A stretch of DNA of 64,000 nt from Globodera rostochiensis (Eukaryota > Nematoda > Chromadorea > Rhabditida > Heteroderidae). Below the pieces are notes generated by a model that made no database searches, was not told the origin of the DNA, and worked only from the letters and a program-made list of their open reading frames with translations. Position numbers and translations under genes: made by a program. The first letter of the stretch is position 1, and each line of letters starts with the position of its first letter. Of this stretch, positions 20,690-33,400 are shown piece after piece. The stretch is taken from NCBI GenBank assembly GCA_018350325.1, contig JAEVLN010000016.1:548193-612192 (forward strand). The letters run 5' to 3'.

Positions 20690-23396
20690 ATGAATTTCTT
20701 GTTGTGTATCCAATTCGTCATTTTAATGGTCAAATGTTTTTCGGGCCAAGGTTTTGTGAATCGCTTGCAGCGATCTCACTTAGATGAATATTATGAGACG
20801 TGTCAGCATAATTCGCAGTGTCCTGACTTTATGAGTTGCAACAAGAAGGTGTTTTTGTTGGGGGAATGTTTGTGAAGACGATTTTAGTTTTGGCTGTTGG
20901 TCTCTAAAAGTTGCGGTTCTTTGCGGCATTGGGAACAAAACTCCCATCAAAACCGCGGGATTAAACAATGAAATCAACATTAAGGCTAAGATGTGTACAT
21001 GCAACATCGGGTTGTCATTCAGCCATTTGCTTTCTAAATGCGAGAGTTCAAATGAAGTGTTCGTGGATTTTACTGTTGAAGGGCCTTATAGCGTGGATTT
21101 GTCAGTAGGTTGGGTCGAATTCAAGGCCGTGTTTCGAGATGTGTGGAAGGGTGTGAATTGGACTTTTTCGTGGAGCGTCATCGATGGAATGGACAATGCT
21201 CGATTCGCTGGAATGGACGGACCGTCTCTTAATCTTACGAATGTGCTTTGTAAATTTTATGTTTTATTGCTGTTTAGTGTTTAAGTTGAAAGCCGGCTTT
21301 GTTCTCTTAACACTTTCTGTTTCGAATGCGACTTCTGAGGGACACATGTCGCATAATCTGACTATTACCGGTGGGCTGGTCCATTCAATCATAGTAATGA
21401 GTTGGACATTCCGAAACGTGATTTTAAGGCATCTTAATTATGTTCGTTTAGATGAGTCCAAATATTCTGTCAGAATTGTTGAATGTGAGAGGCGTGCGAA
21501 TACGGAGTTTATCCGACTTTGGTTGCCATTTGACAAAAAGCTCAGACTTAGCGGCGATTCTGCGGAGGTTCCGTTGTTTTTTGGCGAGTATACTCTTATT
21601 TTTTGAAGATTGTCTCAAATAAATGGGTGCGCATTGATCACACTATGAACCCCGTCGATATTTCGGGTATTTTATGCGTTGTTTATGTCAATCTGTGCAT
21701 CTTTGCATCAGGTTCGACCTCTTCGGTTCTAGAACTGTCTAATTTTCAAATAACCAATGAAAGCAGCCCATATGAATTTCTTCTGTCAGTTGCTTTCCCT
21801 GGCGGCCGTTCCTCGAATGCAACAGTGAAAATATCCGTACAAGATCGTCCAAAAGTTCCAGGTTATAATTTGTTTTTGGGTTGACTTCTTAAAATGAGAC
21901 AAAAAAATTAAAAATTTAGTGATTCATATACGGAATGAAACCATTCAGTTGCCCGTGGATTCGGTGTTGCTTAAAGCTCAAATTTTAAACAACTCGGTTG
22001 ACGTATTCGTAAATTTTACTTGGGAACAAACAGAGGGCCCATTTCAAGTTGAGTTTGCAAATCGGCATTTACTCAGCCCGTCCATTGTTGGCCAAATCGG
22101 AATCCCTGGTCTCTATGTATTCCGTGTGCATGGCATTACCATTGCCGAAGACATTGCCGATGCCCAACTCTTCCTTAACGTTCTACCGGAAAAGAATGAT
22201 CGGCTTCGTCCTGTCATTCTCGGGGACAATGTATCGGTCTTTTTGCCGCTAAAATACGTCGTTCTTGAACCAATGCTTTGGCGGAACATTGATACTTTCA
22301 CGTGGACACCTGGAGACAATGTTCCCGCAGTGATGGTAAGAATTTTTTCGATAATTTATTTGATTCTAAGCTTAAGCTTATCCAAAGCGACTTTCACACT
22401 CCAACGCTCCTCCTCAGTCATTTGCTTCCCGGAAATTTTCTCTTCAAAATTTTTGGCTATAGTAGGCTAGGAAATACCAGCAAAACTATTCGTCTTGCGG
22501 TTAAAAACGGAACAGAAAATGCATTTTCATTGGATTTGGCGATCAGACGAAAAAGGCCGAATCGAGTGTTTTTATTTCACGAGCAAAAAGAGCTTTTAAA
22601 AACAGCAAAAATGCTTTTGCAGCAAAATTTTGGCGGAGATTTTGTGCCGAACACCAACGGCATTTTTGATGATGGCAATAGAGAGATTTTATCATTGCGA
22701 CTAATTTTTACATGTACTCCAGGTAATTAATTTGTAAATTAAACAACACATTTGACTGATGAGACAAAAAAAAAACGAAAATTTTATTATTTTGAAAGGT
22801 TCCGACGGGCGGGTGAATTTGACAGAATCGAAATTGGCATCAGTTCTCCGCAACAACAGAACATTTTTGGAGAAATTCAAAATCATTTCGATCCATCCGA
22901 CGTGTACTTCTCGAAGTGACGCTGACTGTGGATGCAACTCATTTTGGATGGGCAGTTTATTCATCTTTTACACCAAAGATGGACAAACTTGCGGTAAATA
23001 ATTGTATTTCCAAAACCATCAGAGTTTTCTATTTAGCTTGCTGGCCCGTATTTTATGCTTGGCTTCCTATCGTTATGGTTTTCGCATTTTTGTCTAAACT
23101 CTTTCATTTCTTGTGGCAGTTCCAAGAGGGAGAAGACAAAACACTTGGAGATTTGGAGCAAAAGTTTTGTGGTATTGGTCTGCGTATTCCGATCCACAAA
23201 GGACGATTTAGTCCAATTTCGTCTCCTCGTAAATCTAAGTGCGACACTGTCAACAAAGCCCTTGTCAACGGTGAATGGTTTAACATTGGTACTGTTTGGT
23301 CATTGGGATTTTTTAATTAAAGGCAATTATGAGACTTTGTTGGATAATGAACTGGAAGGTGATACAAGTGATTTCGAAGAGGACGACTCACTCTGA
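20690..23396 (+). CDS. KIAA0319-like PKD-repeat type I membrane protein
   Basis: The ATG at 20690 opens a signal peptide (MNFLLCIQFVILMVKCFSG). A Cys-rich module follows (TCQHNSQCPDFMSC), then several PKD-type Ig-like domains (LKAGFVLLTLSVSNATSEG, EFLLSVAFPGGRSSNATV, LPVDSVLLKA with FTWEQTEGPF). Near the C-terminus DCGCNSFWMGSLFIF and TKDGQTC match the membrane-proximal Cys motif of human KIAA0319/KIAA0319L (CxCxxFWM...DG...C). A transmembrane helix (WPVFYAWLPIVMVFAFLSKL) leads to a tail ending YETLLDNELEGDTSDFEED. Family members act in neuronal migration, trafficking and virus-receptor recycling. The last two introns are well defined (donor at 22995-22996; last exon 23339-23396). One junction near 20850-20900 is unresolved: the obvious frame hits TGA just after GECL, and no normal-length intron restores it. 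Confidence 0.8.
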
Positions 23397-23656
23397 TCAA
23401 GTCGACCAAGCGATGTCATTATTCTAAGCAATGTTGTAGACAATTGTTCAGTGTTCAGATCTCTCATCTCATTCTTTTTACCTCATTTTACATTTAAACA
23501 TTCTCATTAAATTTGAACAATTAGATAACATGTTTCGTCTTTCTTATACGGATGCTTAACCATTCTCTCGTACCATATAGTTGACCCTGCGTCCATCTTA
23601 CATCGATGCGACATTTACAAATTCAGTTTAGGCGGGTTGCATGTTATCTGTTGTTT

Positions 23657-23658
23657 AG
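23657..23658 (+). promoter_or_regulatory. Probable trans-splice acceptor
   Basis: TTATCTGTTGTTTAG ends 7 nt before the TRAPPC9 ATG at 23666 and 262 bp after the previous stop. Confidence 0.5.
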
Positions 23659-23665
23659 GCGGCAA

Positions 23666-26600
23666 ATGGAGTCGATTCTACCGAAACCCGAAGATCACTG
23701 TCGCATCCAGATACTTGTAAGCATCCCGATTGCGCCATTTTTAAACATTTTAAAGGTTAAACCGTTGGGCAATTTTGCTACACCGGCGTTTAATCGCGTG
23801 ATAAAAACATTGGAACGACGATTTGCAACTGTTCAAGGTGAATTCTTGAAGTTTTATAAAACAGCTAAAATCGGAAATATGCTAGTTTTTTTTGCGCCTT
23901 GTCGCAGGGAGCTCAACTCATCTGCGACAAAATATGGAAACAAGCTCCAAAAATATGGCATCGAGGGGTCAAGAATATGGCAGTTCTATTAAGAAATTTT
24001 CAAACTAATTTTATTCTGCTGCCTTCTGGGGGAGGGGGTCGGCGGTGCCGATAGGCGTCGCCGGGAAATTTTCTCATTTGTTAAAAGATATGCAACCAAA
24101 AACTTCAAATTGTACGAATCGAGGGGCACTATTTTCGAAAATCTTCATTTTTCCCTCAAAAAATAATGGCAAGTGTGAAAACACATTCCTAAAAATGGCA
24201 TTTGTCTTAAAAAATGAGGCAAATTGAGCTCCCTGCCTTGTCGAGACATTGAACACAACAAGACAAGCTTGAAATGGGGGGTTTGTTCAAAAGAATTTAA
24301 TTTTTTCGCTTTCTTTACCCTCCCTATACATCGACTACCCGTTATTGCCACATATTCAATTCAATTTGCAGTGTCCTCCAACGTCAGTTCGCAACGTCAA
24401 ATTTTGCCGAAATTGGTCACGGACTTGAATTTGGTGCTTTTAAGATTTGGCGAATTTCAGGTTGACATTTTGCGTCTTTTACATTGTGTCAAAACTTTTT
24501 TAAAGGCATTCCGAAAAATTTTTGGACTGCTATGCATTGGCCAATTCAACGGCGGCCATCTGAACGCCTCTTCGTCGTCGCCCGACCTCAACTCTCCGAG
24601 TTCTTCCAGAAATGAGACACTTAATGATGAAGGCCAAGCCAGTTCGCCACCATTGAGTCGGCTGAGGAGGTCTTCCCTCGCTCGCCTCCCTCCTATTTTG
24701 GCGGAGCGGCAGAAAAAGGGCGACCAAAATATTTCGGACGAACTCACTCCCGCCGAGTCGAAGCAGTTTCGGCTGTTGAAAGAGCAGTTTGCTGAGATTA
24801 AGGTGCTCATTTTGCTTTTTTCAACATTTTCTGTCTGTGCTGTAATTTAGCAAAGTCTCAACGACCAACTCGTCGATTCGCGATGTGCTCTTTTTGGTTT
24901 TGGCTGTGTGCGTCCTTTTCTCACCTTGGCATTTGGCGTTGAACGGTTTAATTCTCTTTAGGACAGCAGCTGCACCACCGAATTTTTGTCCTTGACTGGT
25001 GCGGATGACTTTTCGTCAATTTGTGACCATTTGGAGTCCATTCTGCACGAATTGTTGCGGAGCATTTATTTTGTTCTGGAAAGTCGTCGGCTGGACACCT
25101 CTTTTGAGCGAATGGACAATCCTTCGTGTCCGATGTTACCGGACGAAGAAAAATACCGGATGGGTCTAGAGAATGTGAAGAGCAAAGCATACAGGTGCGG
25201 CATTGTCTACAATTAAATTAACTTTAAAGTTAAGGAGGAAATGCATTGGAAGATTGCGAAAAAAGGCCGGTGATTATGCATTTCTCACCGGATTGTTCGA
25301 AGCCGCTGTGCAGTCCTACCAATCCGCCATTGAACTGCTCAAATCCACAGCCGATTTACTTTGGCTTGCGGGTTTCTATTGTCTAAGTCACAATTTCTGA
25401 TCGCATTCTTTAGCCGCATATGAAGGCTGGTGTTGTGCTGCAATGATGATCAAATACAGACAGCGAATGTTGTCTAATCGGAGAGAAGAGATTGACGGCA
25501 ATGGCCACCAAAAACCAATGCACAGGGTTCAGACTGCGGTGGACGCCTCCAATTCAAGCAAAGAGCACCAATTGAAGTCTTACGACGAATGGTTTAGGGA
25601 TTTTGCTGAATGCTCTCCTAAAACAGGTCGTCCATTGGGCATCAGAGATATTGTTCGGACGAAGTGACTAAAATTACGACGGACACGGTGGACATTGATA
25701 ATTGTGAAGAATACTCTTCGCCCTACTCAACCAATGGTCAATCATCACAACTGTGTCAATTGCAGAATGGGCCATCTGAAGATGAGGCTGAGCCGAAGAA
25801 TTTATCTAATAACAGATCGTTCTTTTCCGGTAACCGATTATTCGTTAATTCGTAGGAGTCGATTTTATAGGAAAGAGTTCTTCAAAACGGAAAGCGTGGC
25901 GCCAACTCTTGAATTTTGACTCATCCTCATATTCCCAACAAAATGTTAAAACGGCCCCCAAAAACGACGGTCTTCCACTACCCTCGGCTATGTCCTCTGC
26001 CTCCCGGAGTTCAAGTGCCCAGAACTTGGCCTCTCCGACGCTTTCCACCTCAACAATTGCTGCTCATTGTCAGTCTCCTTCAACATCCAATGGCCTTTTC
26101 AAAGCGCAGAATGCCCTCATTTCGCGCAACGAACTTTCTGAACGCTTTCGTGCCGCGTTGGAAAATTACGGACGCTTTTCTTTTGCCGTTTACATTGAGT
26201 ACGAATGTATGATGAGAGCGGTGCATTTGTTGGTCTTTCATCGTCAATTCATCGAAGTTGAGGTCAGTCGGTAATTCCACTCGGAAGAGGCATCCGGAAC
26301 AAACATACGCGTTGGGCGGGACGCGGTTTCTAGTTGATTTTGGCACAATTTGGAAAGAAATAGGGAAAATGTGCCATAAATTTCCTATTTTGATTACCAA
26401 CCGTTACTTCCGTGAACTACTTCTTCCTTTAGTCCTTTCTTCGAGAGCACACTTGCCGATTTCTTGACGATAAGTTTCTGACGTTTAACAACATTATGAA
26501 ATCCAACATTTGTTTGGCAGCGTCTGAAGTGTACAACATGGTGAATAGCCTTTTTGACAAGCTCAAACTTTCTTTTCAGATTGGCTTCAAGCGAAAATAT

Positions 26601-29600
26601 TCCTTTTTTCTACGGTTAGCCGTTTTTTTCCGATTGTTTATTGAAAATCACTCCGAGAACGACTACAAAAGAGTGAGCGAGAAAATGCATTAATTTGGTG
26701 TTTGGTTTTTCCAGGTTTATCCGATTCTCAATGAGAGTCTTCACGGCTACGGAATTGGTGGAAAATTTTGCAAAGAAAAAGTTCCGAATTGCGACCGGTT
26801 TGCCACTTTTTCTCTCCAAATAAAAGCGGTCCACGAGGTCTGCACCGTTGCGGTTAGAGCCGGTCTGCACAACATGGCAATCCGTCACCTCTGCTTCATG
26901 TTGGAAGTGGGTTGTTGTGACCAGTGAATTGCTTATGAGTTTACAAAAGATAAAATTACCTTTTTCAGTCTTTTTTCGACCATTTGGACAAGGTCGCGAT
27001 GCTTTCCCTTGTGGAAGAAATGAACAAACTGACCAAACTGCAGGGCAATGGGTTGCACGTCCTTTTCAAGCCGTTGACACTCGACACGAGCCCACCCGTC
27101 CTATTAGCGCCTTTGCAACTCACACGAATACCATCACTAAAGTTGCAATTGCTCAACTTCATTTCGAATCTTTGTCTTTTAAGGGATTTCCAAGTGCTTC
27201 CGTTGTCCCAGCATTTGGCGCCAAAAATAGTCGACGCTTCTGCACTCCGCTCCAAAATATTTATATATTCGCCCTTTCAAGAACGGACAAAGAAAGGCGA
27301 GTTCTTCGCTTTGATGGCTCTCCGAATTTGCTTTTCGGAACTTTTAGACGAACTCTGTTGGGTCGTCGACTGCGCCTCCGAAGTTTCAGTGAAAGTGCAA
27401 AATCCGTTGCCGGTTGATTTGTTGGTCAGCAACTTGGCTCTGCTTACGGAGGGATGTAATTTTGAGCACATTCCGATCCGTCTGAACCTCCCTTCCTGTT
27501 TTGGCTCATGCATTGGCCCGACCCAAAACGAAGTTAAATTTCTCGGCGTCCCGAGGTAGTTTGGTCGTTGACGAGAAAACTCAATTCTTTTACGACAAAT
27601 TCTTTTTTTTTGCAGATCAACTGGAACTTTACGAATTACGGGTTACGTTTGCGAGGTTCTCGGATGCAAAAATTTATGCAAATTCTCTACGGACGATTTT
27701 GGATCCAACAGAAACCATCGCCAATTCACCGTTAGGGTCCTCCCTTCACTGCCATCTCTCCGTGTTGATAGTTCGTTGAAGCGTTCTCCGACTTTGAGCG
27801 ACAATCCGAACGATTCAATCGCCGAAGTTTGCGTGTTCTCCGGGCAAAGGTTAAAAGGATAGCTTTGGGGGACCAAGTTGCTGTTTAAAGCCTCTCATTT
27901 AAGTTACGACCACACCATAACACTGAGCAATTCGAGCAGTTCGTTGGGAATTAAGCACGTTACAATTAAAATACAACAGCCTCAGGTGTTTTGTCTTTCT
28001 TTTTTTTACATTTACAGTGTTTTTTGGCATTAAGACATGCGGTGGTCCGAATTTAATTCAAATTGTTGCTGGAAATTGTGACTTTGCGAACGATCCATCG
28101 ACATCCGCCGACTACCAAATAAACGGTCTCAAAGCGGGCGAGCGGAAGAGAGTGAATATTCGCATCTTTGGCATTGGTTGTTCTGAACAGAATTTACGGA
28201 GGATAAAGAACTTCTTCAGATCCTACATCGACAGCGTTTTCTGATAGTCATCTCGGACGCCCTGGAGGGAATCCGGCTCAAATTGGACAAGAGCATCGTG
28301 TTTTTGTCCGTCGTCCAACTTCCGACTCGTCCTCGACCGCCACAATTGTTCCGGACTGCGTTGTGCCGGAGGCTTTTTCTGCTCCGACAATGTCCTCCTC
28401 AGAGGGAAGAAAACATCGGCAGCCGTCTGCAGAGGCCTCCCCACTTTTGGAGAGAGAAAACTCAACAGAAGAACATTTAACAGGACGCCATGACCTCATG
28501 CCATACGTTGGGGTAGCCGGCCCATTTAAGTAAATTTACATCCTTTGTTTCTTTAGCGACTTTTGAGTGCAGAATTCTCATTTACTTACAGCGCAGATTT
28601 GCAAACATCGCCAACGGAAGAGGTTTCTCCGATTTCTAACCTTTTTGTTTTATTTTTGCCTTCAGGAATTTGTTCGGTTTGCCAAACTGCCGATGGCCGT
28701 GACGATCGTTCCTGCGGTGAATGTTTCGTCCTGGTGTGTTTTGGCCGGCGATAGTCCTTTCAGTCGGCTTGTTGTCGTCGACGTTGCGAATGAAACGGAT
28801 TTGGAAGCCGAACTCACTTTTGGCGTCGAACATCGCTTGACAGTCCAACCGAAGGAATGTTGCCGGTCCGTTGAGGAAATTCGCCAATCATCATAACACA
28901 AAGCAAAAACGAATTTACGTGTTTTGTTGATGAATAAATTGCCGTTTGCCCGTAATCCCCATACGTCATTGAATGAATGGAGGAGAGGGTGGACGGTCTC
29001 TTCTTTTTACAGCCTGTCCACCCCTTCAGGGTGCCACTTCTCTGTCCCTGCTGCGATGACATACAATCGATCGCCTTTCAACGCGCCACCCAACAGGCGT
29101 CTCATATGATGCAAATGCAGGAAATTGAACGCTTGAGGCGAATGTTGGAAAAGCATTTGACAAAGCATTTGGAAATTCGATGGAGAATTGCGAAGCTTAG
29201 GGTTTGGCCGAATTCTGGATAATTAACGCCAAAATTGGTTTAGCTGGAGGGGCAGGTGCCCATCGGTTCGTTGCTCTCTTCCGTCGCTTTCTTACGGCAA
29301 TTGGTTTTGCCTTCCATAACAATCGGTCAGTTGAGAAGTACACAATGTTATTCTTTAACCGTTTATTGAAATACATATAAGGAATGAGGCCCGAGCTTCA
29401 GTTTCATCCCGATTTTGTCCCAGGAATCTAGTTTCTTATTTATAGTACGAAGTTTAGACATAAAAGTCTGCGGCCAAAACTGTGCGACTGATGAAGACGT
29501 TCTCATCAGAATGGGAGAGTTTGTGCCAATCCGAGTGATTGTCTATTGCTCCGTTGAAGGTTTTGTCGCCTTACATTTTCCTTTATTCGCGCCGTATTTT

Positions 29601-30027
29601 CACTTCAGGGGGGATAAGCGGTGAATTGTCCCTCGCCTGCTCTCAACAGCACAACAAAAATGAGACAGCGTCGGGTCGGGAGAACAACAATATGTTGATT
29701 TGTGGGGAGGACAGTGTACCTTTTCAAATTTTTCGGACCGACAAGGAGAGGGAAGGGGGGCCGAAAAGCCAATGTGAAGTGAACGAAGAAGGAAAGAACA
29801 AACGTCTACAACCGACCGTACTTTTGAAGGACAAAGTTGGCAAATTTGAAACGGAATTTTACGCGGCCTTTAGCCACGAGGGCAATTTCAAAGTAAAGCC
29901 AATGCTTGCCAGGCTTAGATTCTATGATAATGATGAAGAAGATGCTGGGAAGGGCCGGCGTCGAGCACCAGGCGAAGAAGACATCTTTCAGCCAGCACTT
30001 TCTCTCAACGTGATAAGCAAACATTGA
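23666..30027 (+). CDS. TRAPPC9: TRAPPC9 / Trs120-type TRAPPII subunit
   Basis: First exons: 23666-23716, 23756-23837, 24372-24460, 24506-24802; about ten or more follow to the stop at 30025-30027. The order of matches to human TRAPPC9 is clear: MESILPKPEDHCRIQIL, FRKIFGLLCIGQFNGGHLN, SIYFVLESRRLDTSFERM, the TPR-like GRLRKKAGDYAFLTGLFEAA and LLKSTADLLWLAG, RAGLHNMAIRHLCFMLE, then the beta-sandwich part FIYSPFQERTKKGEF and NPLPVDLLVSNLALLTEG. TRAPPC9 is a scaffold of TRAPPII, the exchange-factor complex for Rab11/Rab1 at the Golgi. The human protein has about 1,150 residues and this gene looks full length. A Ser-rich insert (NASSSSPDLNSPSSS) follows the first domain. Intron 2 carries a hAT-like MITE. 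Confidence 0.9.
23905..24235. mobile_element. hAT-like MITE in TRAPPC9 intron 2 with perfect 8-bp duplication
   Basis: The ends are CAGGGAGCTCAA and TTGAGCTCCCTG, flanked by identical CCTTGTCG (23897-23904 and 24236-24243). Inside are ATATGGCATCGAGGGGTC and the GC hairpin core GGCGGTGCC-GATA-GGCGTCGCC near 24039, beside a G-run. It is the same family as 17650-18007. Confidence 0.92.
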
Positions 30028-30469
30028 TCGAACTCAATTTAAACGCACGCAGAATTTTATTGTGAACAGATTCTATCAGATAAATAATACGAATCTCATC
30101 GGTGGGAGGGGTGAAGCCGCTTGCTTTTAAATGAATGAATTTTTGACCAAAACGCGACGCGACGACCTTCCTTCGAAGCTAACTCCTTTAAATTTTGTTT
30201 ATTCACAATAACTATTATTTTGAAATAAAGAGAGGGCGTAGTCCAGAGGGTTTACACTTCTGAAAATTAGAAGCGATGTATCAATTAAAAAAAATATAGA
30301 TTTTGAAAAGAAACGATTCAAAGACACAGCAGTCAACAGATATTCCTAAAATAAATCACTAAAAATTGGATTCTCGGGACGCCCCCCCTCCCCGAAACAC
30401 AGTCTGGACCAAGCCTTGAAAAGAGCTCTGAACATCACAACCGTCTAATAGATGTTGTTATTCACGTTC
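30028..30469. other. Convergent intergenic region between TRAPPC9 and SEC16
   Basis: No gene or repeat of note. It contains the 3' ends of both genes, which converge here. Confidence 0.5.
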
Positions 30470-33400
30470 TTAAGAATTCCATGCATTGGCGTACCTGGAC
30501 TTCTGAAAATGAGAGAGGAAACGATTTCCATGTCCAAAAGAAACTAATGGTATTTACCCCTTGAAACGCTCGGCTCGCGGTAGGAACTTGGTGCTGTTGT
30601 TGTTCCTGAGATTGAGCGGTGTGCCACTGTTGTGGCTGATACGTCGGAATGATTGGAGGGGGCGCGAGCTCTTCTGGCGGCTGTTGGTTCTGCTCCTGGT
30701 CAACGTACCGTCCCAACCGCGGGTCCCACACAATCTGACCATAGATTCATGCACAACAAGGCCAATAAAACCGAGTGATCGGGCAATTAGCCAAAAAAGT
30801 GATCAATCGACTCATTCGACCTATTAAAGCGCACCTTAGGGTCTTTGTCCTCTGGCAGTTTCATTTCGTTAGAGTCCACAGGCACTTTTATTTTCGAGAA
30901 AAAGCCGCGCAGAAAGCCTTTGCCCCCTCCCCCGCTGCCTTCGTTCTTTTCATCGGCACTTGCGGTCACTTTCTCATTGTTAAACTCCTCCTGGTTTTTG
31001 TGCCCCGTGGAATTTGGCAGAGGAGCCGCCACACTTTTTGGGCCATTTGGATTCGCGCTTGACGAAAGTTTGTCGGACGTTGAAGAAACGGAGGGCCGTT
31101 TCAAAGGCGGCATTTGCCGTAAGTCCCCGTCGGCGACGTTGACCGCCTCCATCTCGCGTGGTTGTTGGACATTTGCGTCTGCTGAAGCAATCCAATCAAT
31201 AAATTCTCACAATCAATTAACCATTAAACGAGCCTCAAATCCCGAGCTAACCCGCTCATTCATCGTTCACGCGTGTGAAAAATTTTAGTCACTGTTTTTT
31301 GCATAATCACTCCGACCACTAACCATTTTGAATTGTTCCAACATTGTAAAAGGGCGGAATTGGCAACAGAAACGGAGGTTGGAGTTGAGCATTGTTTTGG
31401 GAATTCGCTTTTTCTGCAAAAACGCCGACCTCGTCACTTTAAAAAAGGTTTTTGTTAAAAGCGATGGAATGAGAAAGACCTTTCCGATGTTCTCGGGTTG
31501 GCCATAAACGCATGGATGGAAGACACATTTGGCGGAGAATGTGTGAGGGTGACGGTGGGAGAAGGACTTCTAGAGCGGCGGCTTGGAAGTTCCTCACGCT
31601 CTTTAAACAAATTATATAAAAGTTTGGGAGTGCGAGTACTATAATTAAGTAGGGAGGGGGGGGGGGGGTATTTTGATGAAAACTTAGCGTTTTAAAAATT
31701 GAGTGGGTAAGATTTATCTCTTTTAGTTTAATGGTAAGTTAGTCGAATTGCCCGCACCCCGGAGAGAATCTCTTCCACAAATTGAGACAGAAAATTCCTA
31801 CAATACTCTCGGCCATCACCTCCTTGGGAAGCAATTGACGTGCGAACTGAAGATTGACCAGGCAGACTTTTAGGAGGCGACCGCGTTGGTTGGTGTGTCG
31901 AGGAGGTCAGTGCTCCACGGAGTTGTGTTTTTGGATGTTGGGGCTGGACGAATTGAGACTTTGGAATAGCGGAAGGCTGTGGAGGAGGAGACGGCGTCTT
32001 CGAATGGTCGGAAGTATCTCAAAAAAATAAAAAATGATCAAAATACGACCCCTCCCCCCTCCCCCCGGGATGAGACAAAAAAATTCCTACCGGACCGGTA
32101 AAGCTCAACGGCGTTTTTGAAGCCGCCAAGCTCATCCAGCAACTGGGCGTACTGAAGACGAGCCTTTACGTAACAATTTGAGTTGGAAAGCAAAGTTTGG
32201 CTGTTCGGGTTGACAAGTTGGAGGGCATAATCGAACAGTTCGGTCGCTTGATAGTCCAAAATAGACCACCTAACAACAATAAAGCTCAGTAAAATGTTTT
32301 TAAATCCCTCCGGACCCAAAACGCGTAAGGGAGGAATTCGTCTCATCGTCCGGCAAAGTGGCGTTGATCAAACGAATGAATTTGCGTTGGTGGCCGTCGT
32401 TTTCACTGCAAAAGTTCAAAATATTAACAAAAAAAGAGGTAATTTTACGATTGTTGTTGGAAACAGTCAAAACCGGACAGCAAATTAACGGCCAAAAAGC
32501 AAAAATCGGCTGCTGAATTGAATTCCTTCTGCGCCAACGCCAAACCGAGCTGATAAACGGCACTCATCGCCGTCGGACTTTGCAAATTGGCAAGAACAAT
32601 TGCGATATGAGAGCGCCAGCCGTTTGTTTCGTAGGTTGTCGGATTGCTCTAAAATAATATTTGAGACCAAACAAACAAACTTCTTTACTCATTGTTAGTC
32701 TGCATTCAAACGAATTGACCCCCCCCCCCCCAACAATGCCTTCAAAATTCGATCGGACTTTAAATAAATTATTTGGACTTAATATCGTTTGTAAATCGAC
32801 CAGCAGAGGGACGGGTTGATCGGCCGCAACACTCAAAAGTGTGGTGATCGGATGCTGTGGTGATCGATGCGCCATCAGACGGGTCTCAATGGCATCCAAA
32901 CGATTCCGATCGTTGAGAAACAGTCGATGAGCCAACAAAAGCGCGTCAAAGAGAAGGCCATCGGCGATCGCACTTTCAATCGCTTCCTGAAACGAAAATT
33001 GTCGGTGAAAAAAAGCGGAGGAATACGTCGACGTGGCCGCCAAGCAAAAAACGCATCACTCGTTCCAGGGCGGAAGAGGCGGTGCTCGATTCGGTATCGG
33101 CGGAGTTTTGGCGCGAAACGGCCGAAGTACTACGGACAAATTCGTCGTCACTTTTTAGAAAACTTTTGTGAGTGACAGCCAAATGTTTGGTTTGATTGGA
33201 ACAGAGCAGACGAGCAAGGTCGGGCCCAGTTACTTTCTAAAGAAAACAGAAAGAGAATCCGACGGAAAAATTTTCAAGGCACACTCGTAAACAAACCCCT
33301 CCAAAAAGCCCACTCACTCCGTGTTGGCGGATGAGTATTTCCAGAAGACTCCAAATAAGCAGACAGTCATTCGCATCGCAGGACGAAGGGTTTGCTCGGT

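Larger units (their letters stand above)
18488..30027 (+). other. Candidate four-gene operon (METTL16, 186-residue protein, KIAA0319-like, TRAPPC9)
   Basis: Four plus-strand genes follow each other with gaps of 97, 222 and 269 bp from stop to next ATG. A pyrimidine-AG acceptor lies 1-14 nt before each downstream ATG. The first gap is the classic nematode operon distance. AATAAA lies at the METTL16 stop. Confidence 0.5.
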
